Source: Paraburkholderia guartelaensis
GTDB lineage: Bacteria; Pseudomonadota; Gammaproteobacteria; Burkholderiales; Burkholderiaceae
Assembly (NCBI RefSeq): GCF_004353905.1
Contig: NZ_SMOD01000032.1
Coordinates: 25,347-89,346, forward strand
Direction: 5' to 3'
DNA: 64,000 nt
Part shown: piece by piece, positions 33,275 to 42,574 of the stretch
Layout: every line of letters begins with the position of its first letter
Position numbering within the stretch: position 1 is the stretch's first letter
Made by a program: the position numbers and the translations under genes
Notes under the pieces: model-generated
Seen by the model: only the letters and a program-made list of their open reading frames with translations
The model's database searches: none
What the model was told of the DNA's origin: nothing

Positions 33275-35577
33275 CCCGTCGCCTCTCCGATCAGGTCGTT
33301 TACCGCGTCGAGCAGCGCTTCGTCGTGGAAGCTGCCCTTCGTCAGATAGTAGTCGGCGCCCGCGTCGAGTCCGCGCCGCCGGTCGTCTTCACGATCCTTG
33401 TACGAGACGATCATCACCGGCACGTTCCGATGCATCGCGTCGCTCTTGATCATCGTGACGAGTTCGATGCCGTCCATGCGCGGCATGTCGACGTCGGTAA
33501 TGACGAGGTCGAAGTGCGCGTTGCGCAGGGTGCTCCAGCCGTCCATGCCGTCCACCGCCACCGTGACGTCGTAGCCGCGTTTTTCGAGCAGCTTGCGCTC
33601 CAGCTCCCGCACCGTCAAGGAGTCCTCGACAACGAGAATGCGCTTGCGAGCACGCGCCCCATCGTGTGCGCCGCCGCGCGCCACGCCCGCGAGCTGGCCA
33701 TCGCGCACGAGACGCGCAACTGACGTCACGATGTCCTCCACGTCGACAATCAGCACGACCTCGCCGTCGTCGAGCAGCGCCGCCGCCGAGACGTTGCGCA
33801 CCTTGCCCAGACGCGCGTCGAGCGGCTGCACCGCGAGCGTGCGCTCGCCCGCGAAGCGATCCACGGCCACGCCATAGAGGGCCGCCTCGCTGCCCACCAG
33901 CACGACGTTGAGGTCTTCCGAAGTCGTGGCTTCGGCGCCCGCGCCGAGCAGCTGGCGCGCGGTCACGAGCCCCACGGGCCGCCCTTCGAAGGCAATGTGC
34001 TGCTGGCCTTCGAGCATCTCGATCGTGCTGCGCGGCACGCTGAGCGCGCGGCGCACGTGCGCGAGCGGGAACGCGTAGGCTTCTCCCGCAACCTCGACGA
34101 TCAGGCTGCGCACCACCGAAAGCGTGAGCGGCAACTGCAGCACGAAGCGCGTGCCCTGCCCCGCCGAGCTCTCGATGCGCACCGTGCCGCGCACGGCCTT
34201 CGCGAAATTCTGCACGGCGTCGAGGCCTACGCCGCGGCCCGACACGTCGGTGACGGTGTCTCGCAGCGAGAAACCCGGCAACAGCAGGAAGTCGAACAGC
34301 TCGGCGTCGGACATCGCGGCCACGGCCTGGGGCTGCGCGAGCGAGCGCGCGAGGATACTCGCGCGCAGTGCGTCCAGATCGATGCCCGCGCCGTCGTCGG
34401 CCACGGCGATCAGCAGCTTGCCGGCGCTATGACGCGCTTCGAGCGTGAGACTCGCCTCTTCGGGCTTGCCCGCGCGCCGTCTTGTTTCGGGGTCCTCGAT
34501 ACCATGATCGAGCGCATTGCGCAGCAGGTGGCCGAGCGGCGCGTCGAGCATTTCGAGAATGTCGCGGTCCACTTGCGTCGACTCGCCGGCAATCGCGAAG
34601 CGCACGCGCTTGCCAAGCGAGCGCGCAAGGTCGCGCACCACGCGCGGATACGTGTGCGCCGCATCGCCGAACGGCCGCATGCGGCATTGCAGGGCCTCGT
34701 CGTATAGGCGCTGCGCGAGTTTCGTTCCGCGCCGGTCGATGCGATCGACGTCGTCGAATCGCTCGGATAGCTGACGATCCAGCGATGCAACCGCATTGCG
34801 GATTTCCGCGAGCGCGGCGCGCGCGTCGTCGTCGAGCGCATCGCCGTGGCGCTCCTGAAACTGGCCCAGCGCCGCAAGCACGTCGCCCTGCGCGCGGCGC
34901 GTGCGCAAGAGACCTTCCGCGAACGGCCGCATGCGGCGCGACTCCACCAGCGATTCGCCCGCGAAACCGAGCAAGCGGTCGAGCGTGCCGGCGCGCACGC
35001 GCAGCATGCGCTCGGCGTCCGCTGAACGGGGTGGCGAGGGTTGCGCGAGCGGCGCGGGTTCGACGTCGCCGGACGCCACCGCCTCCGGCTCCGGCTCGAC
35101 CGCGGGTTCGGGCAGACGCAGTGACGCCGCCAGCGCGGCGAGGTCGTCGGTCTCGGGCGCGCTCGCGGCGGTGGTGTTAGACACGCCAGGCTGCGCCCCG
35201 CCCTGAAGTCGCGCCACGAACGCCACGACCGCCTCGTGCGAAAGCGGCGGCGCGTCGGCATCGCCTGCCGCGCCCAGCAAATCGATGCCGACGAGCAGTG
35301 CATCGATGCGCGCCGCGTCGATGCGCAACTCGCCGCGCTGCGCGGCCACGAAGCAATCCTCCATCGCGCTCGCCACCTCGACCGCTTCCGGCAGCCCGAC
35401 GATACGCGCGGCGCCCTTGAGCGAGTGCGTCGCGCGCATGCAGGCTTCGAGCGTAGCGGCATCCTCGGGTGCGGACTCCAGCGCGAGCAGGCCCGCGGAA
35501 AGCGTGCGCGTCTGCGCCGCCGCCTCTTCATGGAAGAGGTCGAGCAGCGAGCGGCGGCTCAGTTCGTCGTCGCTCAT
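33271..35577 (-). CDS. wspE: WspE, hybrid CheA histidine kinase with REC domain
   Basis: The product is 768 residues. An N-terminal HPt domain has His51 (ATHSLKGAARIVG). A linker, dimerisation helices and an HATPase domain follow (N-box LLRNALDHGIEDP, G-boxes VADDGAGID and DVSGRGVGLD). A CheW-like regulatory domain and a C-terminal REC domain (ITDVDMPRMDG) complete it. It phosphorylates WspR and WspF. The ATG chosen overlaps the wspD stop as ATGA; the frame stays open far upstream, but those codons lie over wspD. Confidence 0.94.
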   Translation of the reverse strand: MSDDELSRRSLLDLFHEEAAAQTRTLSAGLLALESAPEDAATLEACMRATHSLKGAARIVGLPEAVEVASAMEDCFVAAQRGELRIDAARIDALLVGIDLLGAAGDADAPPLSHEAVVAFVARLQGGAQPGVSNTTAASAPETDDLAALAASLRLPEPAVEPEPEAVASGDVEPAPLAQPSPPRSADAERMLRVRAGTLDRLLGFAGESLVESRRMRPFAEGLLRTRRAQGDVLAALGQFQERHGDALDDDARAALAEIRNAVASLDRQLSERFDDVDRIDRRGTKLAQRLYDEALQCRMRPFGDAAHTYPRVVRDLARSLGKRVRFAIAGESTQVDRDILEMLDAPLGHLLRNALDHGIEDPETRRRAGKPEEASLTLEARHSAGKLLIAVADDGAGIDLDALRASILARSLAQPQAVAAMSDAELFDFLLLPGFSLRDTVTDVSGRGVGLDAVQNFAKAVRGTVRIESSAGQGTRFVLQLPLTLSVVRSLIVEVAGEAYAFPLAHVRRALSVPRSTIEMLEGQQHIAFEGRPVGLVTARQLLGAGAEATTSEDLNVVLVGSEAALYGVAVDRFAGERTLAVQPLDARLGKVRNVSAAALLDDGEVVLIVDVEDIVTSVARLVRDGQLAGVARGGAHDGARARKRILVVEDSLTVRELERKLLEKRGYDVTVAVDGMDGWSTLRNAHFDLVITDVDMPRMDGIELVTMIKSDAMHRNVPVMIVSYKDREDDRRRGLDAGADYYLTKGSFHDEALLDAVNDLIGEATG

Positions 35578-36278
35578 CGCAAACTCCTTGCAAGCGCATC
35601 GAATAGCACCTCGACGTCGAGCACGCCCACCGAACGTCCGCGCCAGTGCATCACGCCGCGCACATGCCGCCCGGCCGATTGCGCGAGCGTGGCGGGCGCT
35701 GGCAGGAGCGCGTCGGCGCCGAAGTTCGCGACGCCCTCCACGGCATCGACGGGAAACGCCGTCGTCGCGCCCGCCCACTCGGTCACGAGCAGGCGCGGCG
35801 TGGCGGCGCGCGACGGTGCGCCGGGGCCAGCGGCATCGATGCGCAGCAGCGCCGCCAGCGATACCGCGAGCGTGAGCACGCCGCGCACGTTCACGACGCC
35901 CAGCACGGCGGCGCTGCGCCGGTGTGGCAGCGTGTGGATGGCGCGCGCCTCGTGCACCTGGCGCAGCGCGGTAGCGGGCAGCGCGAGCCACTCGCCGCCC
36001 ACGCGGAACACGAGCGAGCCTGCCTCGCGCGTCTGCGTGGCCGCGGACTCGGGCGCGCGTTCGAGCGCAAGCGCGGTAGGCGCGAGCGGCGCGGGACGAT
36101 CGAGCATGCGCGCCGCCGCTTCTTCGAAAACCGGGCAATTCAGGCAGCGCACGCACGTTTCAAGGCGCTGGCACGAGTTGTCGCCCAACGTGCCGATGAC
36201 TTTCCAGCACCGCTCGGGCAGCTGCGCCGCCGGCGCGAGGTCATGCGCGCGGTCTCGCTCTAGTTCGCGCTCAGGCAT
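35574..36278 (-). CDS. wspD: WspD, CheW-like coupling protein
   Basis: The product is 234 residues. An N-terminal Cys-containing segment (CWKVIGTLGDNSC, then CVRCLNCPVFE) precedes a CheW domain (about 85-225) with VNVRGVLTLAVSLAALL. The four-cysteine N-terminus is the usual WspD feature. It links the receptor WspA to the kinase WspE. It overlaps wspC by 8 bases and wspE by 4. Confidence 0.92.
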   Translation of the reverse strand: MPERELERDRAHDLAPAAQLPERCWKVIGTLGDNSCQRLETCVRCLNCPVFEEAAARMLDRPAPLAPTALALERAPESAATQTREAGSLVFRVGGEWLALPATALRQVHEARAIHTLPHRRSAAVLGVVNVRGVLTLAVSLAALLRIDAAGPGAPSRAATPRLLVTEWAGATTAFPVDAVEGVANFGADALLPAPATLAQSAGRHVRGVMHWRGRSVGVLDVEVLFDALARSLR

Positions 36279-37725
36279 GCGGGCCTCCTGCGTCCGGTTC
36301 GGCGCGCTGTGCACGGCGCATCAGACGGCGCGCGCCTTCGGCATCGCCCTGCACTTCGAGCAGCGCCGCCAGATGCGTGAGCGCTTCGTAGTGCGAAGGC
36401 GCCAGATAAATGGCCTTACGATAGTGCGCGAGCGCCTCGGGCGCACGGCCCTGCGCATCGGCGATCAGGCCCAGCAGATACCAGGTATCCGGGTTTTGCG
36501 CCAGCGCCTGCGCCGCTCGCGCGGCGAGGCGTTCGGCCTCGTCGAGGGCGCCTGCGTCGGCGAGGCGCCGCGCGTCGGCGAGCGCCGCTTCGGGCGAGGA
36601 GCCGGCGGAATGTCCGCCGCCCGCATGTGCGTTCACCACCGCCGCCGCGCGCGGAGCAGGCGTACCGTGCAAGGGGCGCAGCGCGAGCCGCGGCGTCGCG
36701 GGCCGGCGAGCAGCCGCGGCCACGGGCGCGTCGAGCGGTGCAAACACCGGCGCGCTGCCGAATGCGGGCGCCGCCGCCGTCGCGGCCATGACCGGCAGCG
36801 GCGTGAGCGCGGGCGGCACAGAAACCGCCGGGCTCGCCGGATGATGATGATCGGCGGTCTCGCCAGGTTCCGGCGCACGAAAACCGAACGCGAGCGGAAT
36901 ATAGGCGGACACCATCTCATGGCGCATCATCAGCCCCGTTTCCGCCGGTCCGACGAAGATCATGCCGCCCGCCGTGAGGCGCGCACGCAGCAGGCCGATG
37001 GCGCGGTCCTGCGAGGCGCGGTCGAAATAGATCAGCACGTTGCGGCAAAAAATGAAGTCGTAGCGCACCGGGTGCGGTGCGAGCCATTCGAACAGGTTCG
37101 CGCGCTCGAAGGTTACGGCGCGGCGCACCGACGCGGCGATGCGCCATCCGTCCGGCGCCGCCTCGAAATAGCGCTCGCGAAACGCGAGGCCGTCGCCGCG
37201 AAACGCATTGCGGCCATACACGCCGCGCGCGGCCGCCGCAATCGACTGGCCGCTGATGTCGATCGCGTCGATGGCGAACTGCTCGTGCGCGAGGCCCGCG
37301 TCGAGCAGCGCCATGACCGCCGAATAGGGCTCCTCACCGCTTGAGCACGGCGCGCTCAGCACGCGCAGCACTTCGCCCGGCTGCGCGGCCAACCGCTTCG
37401 CGCCAAGGCGCGCCAGCGCGGCGAAGGCCTCGCGCTCGCGAAAGAACCAGGTCTCGGGTACCACGAGCGAGTCGATCAGCGCCTGACGCTCCGCGGGCGT
37501 CGTCGTGAGACGCTGCCAGTAGGCTTCGCGCGCCCATTCGGGCAGCGCGACGCCGCTCATCCACTCCTTGCGCGTGAGCGCCGGATGCAGATCGGCCTGA
37601 ACTTCGACCGTCACCGCCGCCCGTGAGCCCACCGCGCGAGCGAGCGCGTTGGCGCCCAGCGATTCGGCGTCGATGCCGGTTTCGTCGAGCAGCCAGGCGG
37701 CGAAGCGCGGGTCGGCCTGTCTCAT
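36271..37725 (-). CDS. wspC: WspC, CheR methyltransferase with C-terminal TPR
   Basis: The product is 484 residues. The CheR domain (1-280) shows FFREREAF, LSAPCSSGEEPYS (SAM-binding) and DFIFCRNVLIYF. A long Ala/Pro-rich linker then leads to a TPR region (about 390-475, with NPDTWYLLGLIADAQGRAPE). It methylates glutamates of WspA. The start overlaps the wspB stop by four bases (ATGA). Confidence 0.93.
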   Translation of the reverse strand: MRQADPRFAAWLLDETGIDAESLGANALARAVGSRAAVTVEVQADLHPALTRKEWMSGVALPEWAREAYWQRLTTTPAERQALIDSLVVPETWFFREREAFAALARLGAKRLAAQPGEVLRVLSAPCSSGEEPYSAVMALLDAGLAHEQFAIDAIDISGQSIAAAARGVYGRNAFRGDGLAFRERYFEAAPDGWRIAASVRRAVTFERANLFEWLAPHPVRYDFIFCRNVLIYFDRASQDRAIGLLRARLTAGGMIFVGPAETGLMMRHEMVSAYIPLAFGFRAPEPGETADHHHPASPAVSVPPALTPLPVMAATAAAPAFGSAPVFAPLDAPVAAAARRPATPRLALRPLHGTPAPRAAAVVNAHAGGGHSAGSSPEAALADARRLADAGALDEAERLAARAAQALAQNPDTWYLLGLIADAQGRAPEALAHYRKAIYLAPSHYEALTHLAALLEVQGDAEGARRLMRRAQRAEPDAGGPHA

Positions 37726-38216
37726 GACGCGCCCTGCCACGAGGGCGGATCGGGAAAGAGCAGCGCGCGCACGCGCGCGTCGAGCAGTTGGGCGACTTTC
37801 ACCCACTGTACGAAGCCGCGCTCGTCGCGCGCGACGGGGCCGAGCCAGCGCGCCTCGGGCGTGGCGATGCCGCCTTCGGCAAAGCGCTCGGGCGCAATCG
37901 ACTGCGTGCGTGTCGCGCTTTCGAGCAGCAGCGCGAGGCGGCGCGGCGACGCATGGGCGCCAGCCGCGCCGGCTTCGGCGCCACCGTCATACACGAGCAC
38001 GAGCCGCGTGGACATGAGCGTGCGCGCCGGCCGCCCAAGCGCGAGCATCGGCAGATCGACCACGGGCACGGGCGCGCCCTCGTAGTCGATCACGCCGGCG
38101 ATATACGCGGGCGTGCCCGGAAACGCGCGCACGGGTGCGAGCGGCAGCACGTGCGCGATCTCGCGGGCATCGAGCGCGTAACGCTCGCCGTCCAGTTCGA
38201 ACACCAGGAAGAGCAT
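37722..38216 (-). CDS. wspB: WspB, CheW-like coupling protein
   Basis: The product is 164 residues, a single CheW domain. MLFLVFELDGERYALDAREI and YIAGVIDYEGAPVPVVDLP are the typical strands that bind the kinase regulatory domain and receptor tip. With WspD it connects WspA to WspE. It lies 13 bases downstream of wspA and overlaps wspC. Confidence 0.92.
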   Translation of the reverse strand: MLFLVFELDGERYALDAREIAHVLPLAPVRAFPGTPAYIAGVIDYEGAPVPVVDLPMLALGRPARTLMSTRLVLVYDGGAEAGAAGAHASPRRLALLLESATRTQSIAPERFAEGGIATPEARWLGPVARDERGFVQWVKVAQLLDARVRALLFPDPPSWQGAS

Positions 38217-38229
38217 CGCCGCTCCCGCG

Positions 38230-39903
38230 TCACGCCTCGATCCTGAACCGCGACACGCCGGTGCGCAGTTCGTTGGCGACGAGCGTGAGATTGTCGATGG
38301 CTTGCGACGACTGGCGCAGCGACTCCGCCGTCTGCTGAGCGGCTTCGGAAAGCTGCGTGAGCGCCTGGGTGATCTGCTCGGCGCTCGTGGCCTGCGCCTG
38401 CATGCCGTCGTTCACGACCTGGAAGCGCGGCGCGAGCGTCTGCACCGCGCCGATGATCTGCGAAAGCTGCGCGCCCACGGCCTGCACGTCGTGCATGCCG
38501 CGCCGCACTTCTTCCGCGAACTTGTCCATGCCCATCACGCCCGCCGACACCGCCGACTGGATCTCCTTCACGGTCTGTTCGATGTCGTAGGTCGCCACGG
38601 CCGTCTGGTCGGCGAGGCGGCGGATTTCGGTCGCGACCACGGAGAAGCCGCGCCCGTACTCGCCCGCCTTCTCCGCTTCGATCGCCGCGTTCAGCGAAAG
38701 CAGGTTGGTCTGATCGGCCACCTTCGTGATCGTCGCCACGACCTGATTGATGCTCACGGCCTTCTCGTTGAGGATGGCGAGCTTGGCGTTCACCGAACCC
38801 GCTGCTTCCATCACGCTGCGCATGGTGTCTTCCATGTGCGTGAGCCCGCTCTGGCTCGTGCTGGCGAGCCCGGCCGACTGCTCGGCCACCGTCGCCACTT
38901 CGCTCATGGTGCGCACGAGGTCGCGCGCCGTGGCGAAAATCTCGCGCGAGGTCGCGCCGATTTCGGTCGTGGTGGCCGCCGTCTCGCTCGCGGTGGCCTG
39001 CTGCTCCTTCGACGTCGCGGCCACTTCGGCCACAGAGGTCGTGACCTGCAGGGACGACTTCTGCGCCTGGGCGACGAGGCTGGCCAGTTCGTCGCTCATG
39101 CGGTTGAAGCCGTCTTCCAGCACGCCGAATTCGTCGGTGCGGTTCAGCGCGAGGCGCTGCGAAAGGTTGCCGGTGCGCATGGAGTCGTGCACCTCCACGA
39201 GCCGCGCCATCGGCACTGTGATCGCGCGATAGAGCGCGTAGCCCGTCGCGAGCGCGGCGAGCAGCACGACGCCCAGCGCCGTGGCGAGCGTGATCTCCGT
39301 GCCCGTGACCGAGCTGCGGATGGTCTGCGCGGACTCGTCGGCCTGCTGACGGTTTTCTTCGACGAGCGCGTTGGCCGTGGCGAGCACCTCCTGCCAGGCC
39401 GGGCCGATCTGCGCGAATGCGGCCTGCGCGGCTGGGCGCGACGCGGGCAACTGGCTCGCTACCGCCTTTGCCAGCGGCAGATAGCGCGCGTAGGCGTCGC
39501 GAAAGCGCTGGAAACGCTCGCGATCGTCGCTGCGGAAAAGCGTGCGTTCGTACTGCCGTGCGGTCTCCTCCACCTGCGCTACGGCCGCGGGCAGGCCCGA
39601 CAGGTCGCGGGCCACGCTATCCGGGTCGGCATCGACGAAGGCCGCGCGCTCGACGAGGCTATAGGTCTGGTTGGCCGCCGCGCGCAGCGAGGTCGCGTAG
39701 AACAGGCCCGGCACCGAATCGCTCGTGAGGCTCATCGCCTCGCTGTCGATGGCGCGCAGGCGGTCCCACGAGATCGCGGCCATCGCGAGCATGAGCACGA
39801 ACAGCAGGCCGAAGCTGAGGACGATGCGTGTGCCGAGGGTGAAGCGACCCTGAGTCTGTCGAGGCAGGCCGGCTTGGCCGGAACGGGGCATGGCGGTGCT
39901 CAT
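38230..39903 (-). CDS. wspA: WspA, methyl-accepting chemotaxis protein (surface-sensing receptor)
   Basis: The product is 557 residues. TM1 (about 24-44), a periplasmic four-helix-bundle-type sensor, TM2 (about 205-228), HAMP (about 230-283) and a signalling coiled coil are visible. The hairpin tip sequence is VADQTNLLSLNAAIEAEKAGEYGRGF. It is the promoter-proximal gene of the wsp operon and would sense surface contact or envelope stress, feeding WspE. Its ATG lies close to a GC-rich upstream region in which no promoter was evident. Confidence 0.93.
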   Translation of the reverse strand: MSTAMPRSGQAGLPRQTQGRFTLGTRIVLSFGLLFVLMLAMAAISWDRLRAIDSEAMSLTSDSVPGLFYATSLRAAANQTYSLVERAAFVDADPDSVARDLSGLPAAVAQVEETARQYERTLFRSDDRERFQRFRDAYARYLPLAKAVASQLPASRPAAQAAFAQIGPAWQEVLATANALVEENRQQADESAQTIRSSVTGTEITLATALGVVLLAALATGYALYRAITVPMARLVEVHDSMRTGNLSQRLALNRTDEFGVLEDGFNRMSDELASLVAQAQKSSLQVTTSVAEVAATSKEQQATASETAATTTEIGATSREIFATARDLVRTMSEVATVAEQSAGLASTSQSGLTHMEDTMRSVMEAAGSVNAKLAILNEKAVSINQVVATITKVADQTNLLSLNAAIEAEKAGEYGRGFSVVATEIRRLADQTAVATYDIEQTVKEIQSAVSAGVMGMDKFAEEVRRGMHDVQAVGAQLSQIIGAVQTLAPRFQVVNDGMQAQATSAEQITQALTQLSEAAQQTAESLRQSSQAIDNLTLVANELRTGVSRFRIEA

Positions 39904-40239
39904 TGCGCTAAAGACTCTCCGGTGGCGTGGACCGGCGCGCCGGCCCGCCGGCGAGGCGGGGCGCGGCTGCGCCGGGCTAGGCCGCGCGCGGCGGCCGTGA
40001 CCGCCGTAGTGTAATGCGTTTGCGCACTTTTATGGGACAAGCGATGCTAGCTGACAGCCACGCAGGACGGGGCTCGCCGGGAATTTGGAGATGATTTCGC
40101 GGGGTTCGCCGGGGCGTTTTGGCAGCCCTGCACAGTGCGCTGCGGGGAACCCCGGCGCGCCAAGGCCAATGCGTCACGCATCGGCAGCCGAGCGCGGAAC
40201 GGCCGGAGCGGCCGGGCCGACCGCGGCTTGGCGGCCGCC

Positions 40240-40908
40240 TTACTTCTTGACGAATCGCAACGTAGCGTCGACGACCATCTCGCGATGGCGTGCGCGCAGG
40301 CGCGGATGCGACGGGTCGCGCCCGAACGCCGCGCCGAACGTGTGGCGGTTGCCCACGCGGTGAAAGCACATCGAGCTGATGAGCAGGTGCAGGTCGATGG
40401 GATCGATGTCTTCGCGGAACGCGCCGCTCGCCACGCCGCGCGCGAGCAGGTCTTCGATCGTGCGGATCGCGCTGGCGTTGCGGCTGCGGAAAGTCTTCAG
40501 GCGCTCGATGTACTTCGCGCCGTGAATGTTCTCGATCGTCACGAGGCGCACGAAGTCGCGGTGGCGGTCGTGATAGTCGAAGGTGAATTCGACGAGCCGC
40601 CGCAGGCCTTCCGTGGGGTCCAGTTCGTCGATGTGCAGGTCCAGTTCGAGCGCGCGGATGTCGCCGTAGACCTTGTCGAGCACCGCTTCGTACAGCCCTT
40701 CCTTGCTGCCGAAGTAGTAATACAGCATGCGCTTGGTGGTGTTGGTGCGCTCGGCGATCGCGTCTACACGCGCGCCTGCGAGACCCATGGCCGAGAACTC
40801 GGCCGTCGCCACTTCGAGGATATTGCGCTTGGTCTGCTCGGGATCGTACTTGCGCCGGCTTTCGGATTGAGCATCGTTGCGTTCGGCCGAAGCCGCCGGT
40901 CTTGCCAT
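40240..40908 (-). CDS. TetR family regulator, probably of the quinate/shikimate genes
   Basis: The product is 222 residues. The HTH lies at about 30-75 (FSAMGLAGARVDAIAERTNTTKRMLYYYF) and the C-domain is of the TetR_C_33-like helical type. It is the last gene of the aroQ-aroE-MFS-tetR run on this strand, 121 bases after the transporter. A palindrome of a form used by TetR proteins lies between this operon and the divergent quiC gene. Control of the locus is inferred from context. Confidence 0.85.
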   Translation of the reverse strand: MARPAASAERNDAQSESRRKYDPEQTKRNILEVATAEFSAMGLAGARVDAIAERTNTTKRMLYYYFGSKEGLYEAVLDKVYGDIRALELDLHIDELDPTEGLRRLVEFTFDYHDRHRDFVRLVTIENIHGAKYIERLKTFRSRNASAIRTIEDLLARGVASGAFREDIDPIDLHLLISSMCFHRVGNRHTFGAAFGRDPSHPRLRARHREMVVDATLRFVKK

Positions 40909-41029
40909 GTTTTTTTTGGCCCGCAGCAGGGAAGGAATGCGGGAGATTTTAGCACGCGGGGCGCGGCCCTTTAGAAGGTGCCGCGCCCCGCTATCACGCT
41001 GAAAGCCGCCCGGAAGCGGCCTGCGAGCC

Positions 41030-42400
41030 TTACAGCTCGATGCGCTTGATATCGCCCACGATGAAGATGTACGAGGCCGCGCCGATCAGCGCGATCACGC
41101 CGATGAACACGAGCGCCCAGACGAACGAGCCCGTCGCACCGACGATCAGCCCTACGACCAGCGGCGTGATGATGCCCGCGAGATTGGCCGCCAGGTTGAA
41201 GATGCCGCCCGTGAGGCCGAGCATGCCGGCCGGCGCGATATCCGAAACGAGCGTCCAGCCAAGCGCGGCCATCCCTTGCGCGAAGAACGCCACCGAGAGG
41301 ATCGCGATCACGGCCACGTTGCTCTCTACGAAGTTCGCGAGAATGATCGTCGAGGCGAGCAACAGACCGGCGATGATCGGCAGCTTGCGCGCCACGTTGG
41401 CCGAGATGCCGCGGCGCAACATCCAGTCGGAGAACGTGCCGCCGAACATCACACCGATCGACGCGGCAATGAACGGCATGATCGCGAAGAAGCCGATCTT
41501 GAGCCAGCCCATGTGGCGCTCGGTGGCGAGATAGGTCGGGAACCACGTCAGAAAGAACACGAGCGTGGAGTTGCCCGCGAACTGCCCGAGGCAGATGCCC
41601 GCGAGCTGACGGCGGCGCACCAGCTGGCCGGCCATGCGCCAGTCGAAGCCCTGCTTTTTCGGTTGCCCGGCAGCGGCTTGCGTGTCGGCCTTGCGCTCGT
41701 GGCGAGCGAGACCGCCGCCCGCCTCGATGTAGTCGAGTTCGGCGCGGTTGGCCGCGGGGTGCTCGTGCGGCTCGCGATACAGGAACCACCACACGAGGCC
41801 GAACACGATGCCCACGCCGCCCACCACGTAGAACAGCGAGCGCCAGCCGTAGGCGCCCATCAGCGCGAAGAGGAACGGGCTGAAGAACGCGAGGCCAATG
41901 TACTCGCCCACCGTGTAGGTGCCCGTGGCGAACGCGCGCTCGCTTTGCGGGAACCATGTGGCGACCACGCGGCTATTGGTCGGGAAGCACGGCGATTCCG
42001 CCGCGCCGAGACCCAGGCGACAGGCGAACAACGCGCCCACGCCGCTGATGAAGCCCTGTGCGAGCGTGCACATCGACCAGAGCGTCATCGAGAGCCAGTA
42101 GGTGAACTTGCTGCCGAAGCGATCGAGGAACACGCCGCCCGGAATCTGCGCGACGACGTAGCTCCACGAGAACGCCGAGAACACGAGGCCCATGAGGGCC
42201 GCGTTGATGCCCAGTTCCTTGGTGAGCTGCGGCGCTGCGATGCCGAGCACGGTGCGATCCAGGTAATTGATCATCGTGCCGACGGCCAGCAGGCCCAGGA
42301 TGCGATAGCGCGCTTTCGAGCGGCGCATCGCGCCCTCGACGGGGGCGGCTGCGGAAAGGTTCGGCGCGTCGCCGCGCCCCGTGGATACGGGTGGTGCCAT
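41030..42400 (-). CDS. MFS transporter, ACS (anion:cation symporter) family, probable quinate/shikimate or related acid importer
   Basis: The product is 456 residues with 12 hydrophobic segments. NYLDRTVLGIAAPQLTKELG is the ACS-family TM1 signature; PGGVFLDRFGSKFTY is motif A; GLGAAESPCFPTNSRVVATW is the conserved TM4-5 stretch of D-glucarate/tartrate/4-hydroxyphenylacetate carriers. It imports an organic anion with protons. Context with dehydroquinase, quinate/shikimate dehydrogenase and dehydroshikimate dehydratase makes quinate or shikimate the likely cargo, though protocatechuate is possible. Confidence 0.82.
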   Translation of the reverse strand: MAPPVSTGRGDAPNLSAAAPVEGAMRRSKARYRILGLLAVGTMINYLDRTVLGIAAPQLTKELGINAALMGLVFSAFSWSYVVAQIPGGVFLDRFGSKFTYWLSMTLWSMCTLAQGFISGVGALFACRLGLGAAESPCFPTNSRVVATWFPQSERAFATGTYTVGEYIGLAFFSPFLFALMGAYGWRSLFYVVGGVGIVFGLVWWFLYREPHEHPAANRAELDYIEAGGGLARHERKADTQAAAGQPKKQGFDWRMAGQLVRRRQLAGICLGQFAGNSTLVFFLTWFPTYLATERHMGWLKIGFFAIMPFIAASIGVMFGGTFSDWMLRRGISANVARKLPIIAGLLLASTIILANFVESNVAVIAILSVAFFAQGMAALGWTLVSDIAPAGMLGLTGGIFNLAANLAGIITPLVVGLIVGATGSFVWALVFIGVIALIGAASYIFIVGDIKRIEL

Positions 42401-42417
42401 GTCTTCGTCTCCAATTT

Positions 42418-42556
42418 GTCGACGGGAGTTGGCGCTTCAGCGCTTACTCCCGTCCCATGCCAATGTGGCGGTCGACGGGAGTTGGCGCTTCAGCGCTGAC
42501 TCCCGTCCCATGCCCATGTGGCGGTCGGCAGGAGTTGGCGCTTCTGCGCTTACGCT
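42418..42556. repeat. Tandem 53-bp REP-like hairpin repeats
   Basis: Three copies start at 42418, 42471 and 42524, the last partial and degenerate. Each full unit carries GACGGGAGT and ACTCCCGTC as outer arms, with GCGCT-TC-AGCGC inside, forming a long interrupted stem-loop, followed by CCATGCC(A/C)ATGTGGCG. They fill the space between the aroE-like gene and the transporter gene on the minus strand. Confidence 0.85.
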
Positions 42557-42574
42557 CGTCGAGCGCTGTCGTTG

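Noticed and set aside
35578..36156. A 193-residue N-terminal extension of WspE
   Set aside because: The frame stays open upstream of MSDDELSRR but lies over wspD, and the HPt domain starts right after the chosen ATG, which overlaps the wspD stop as ATGA.
42418..42556. Possible small CRISPR array
   Set aside because: The repeats are directly tandem with no unique spacers, contain long hairpins and have no cas genes nearby.
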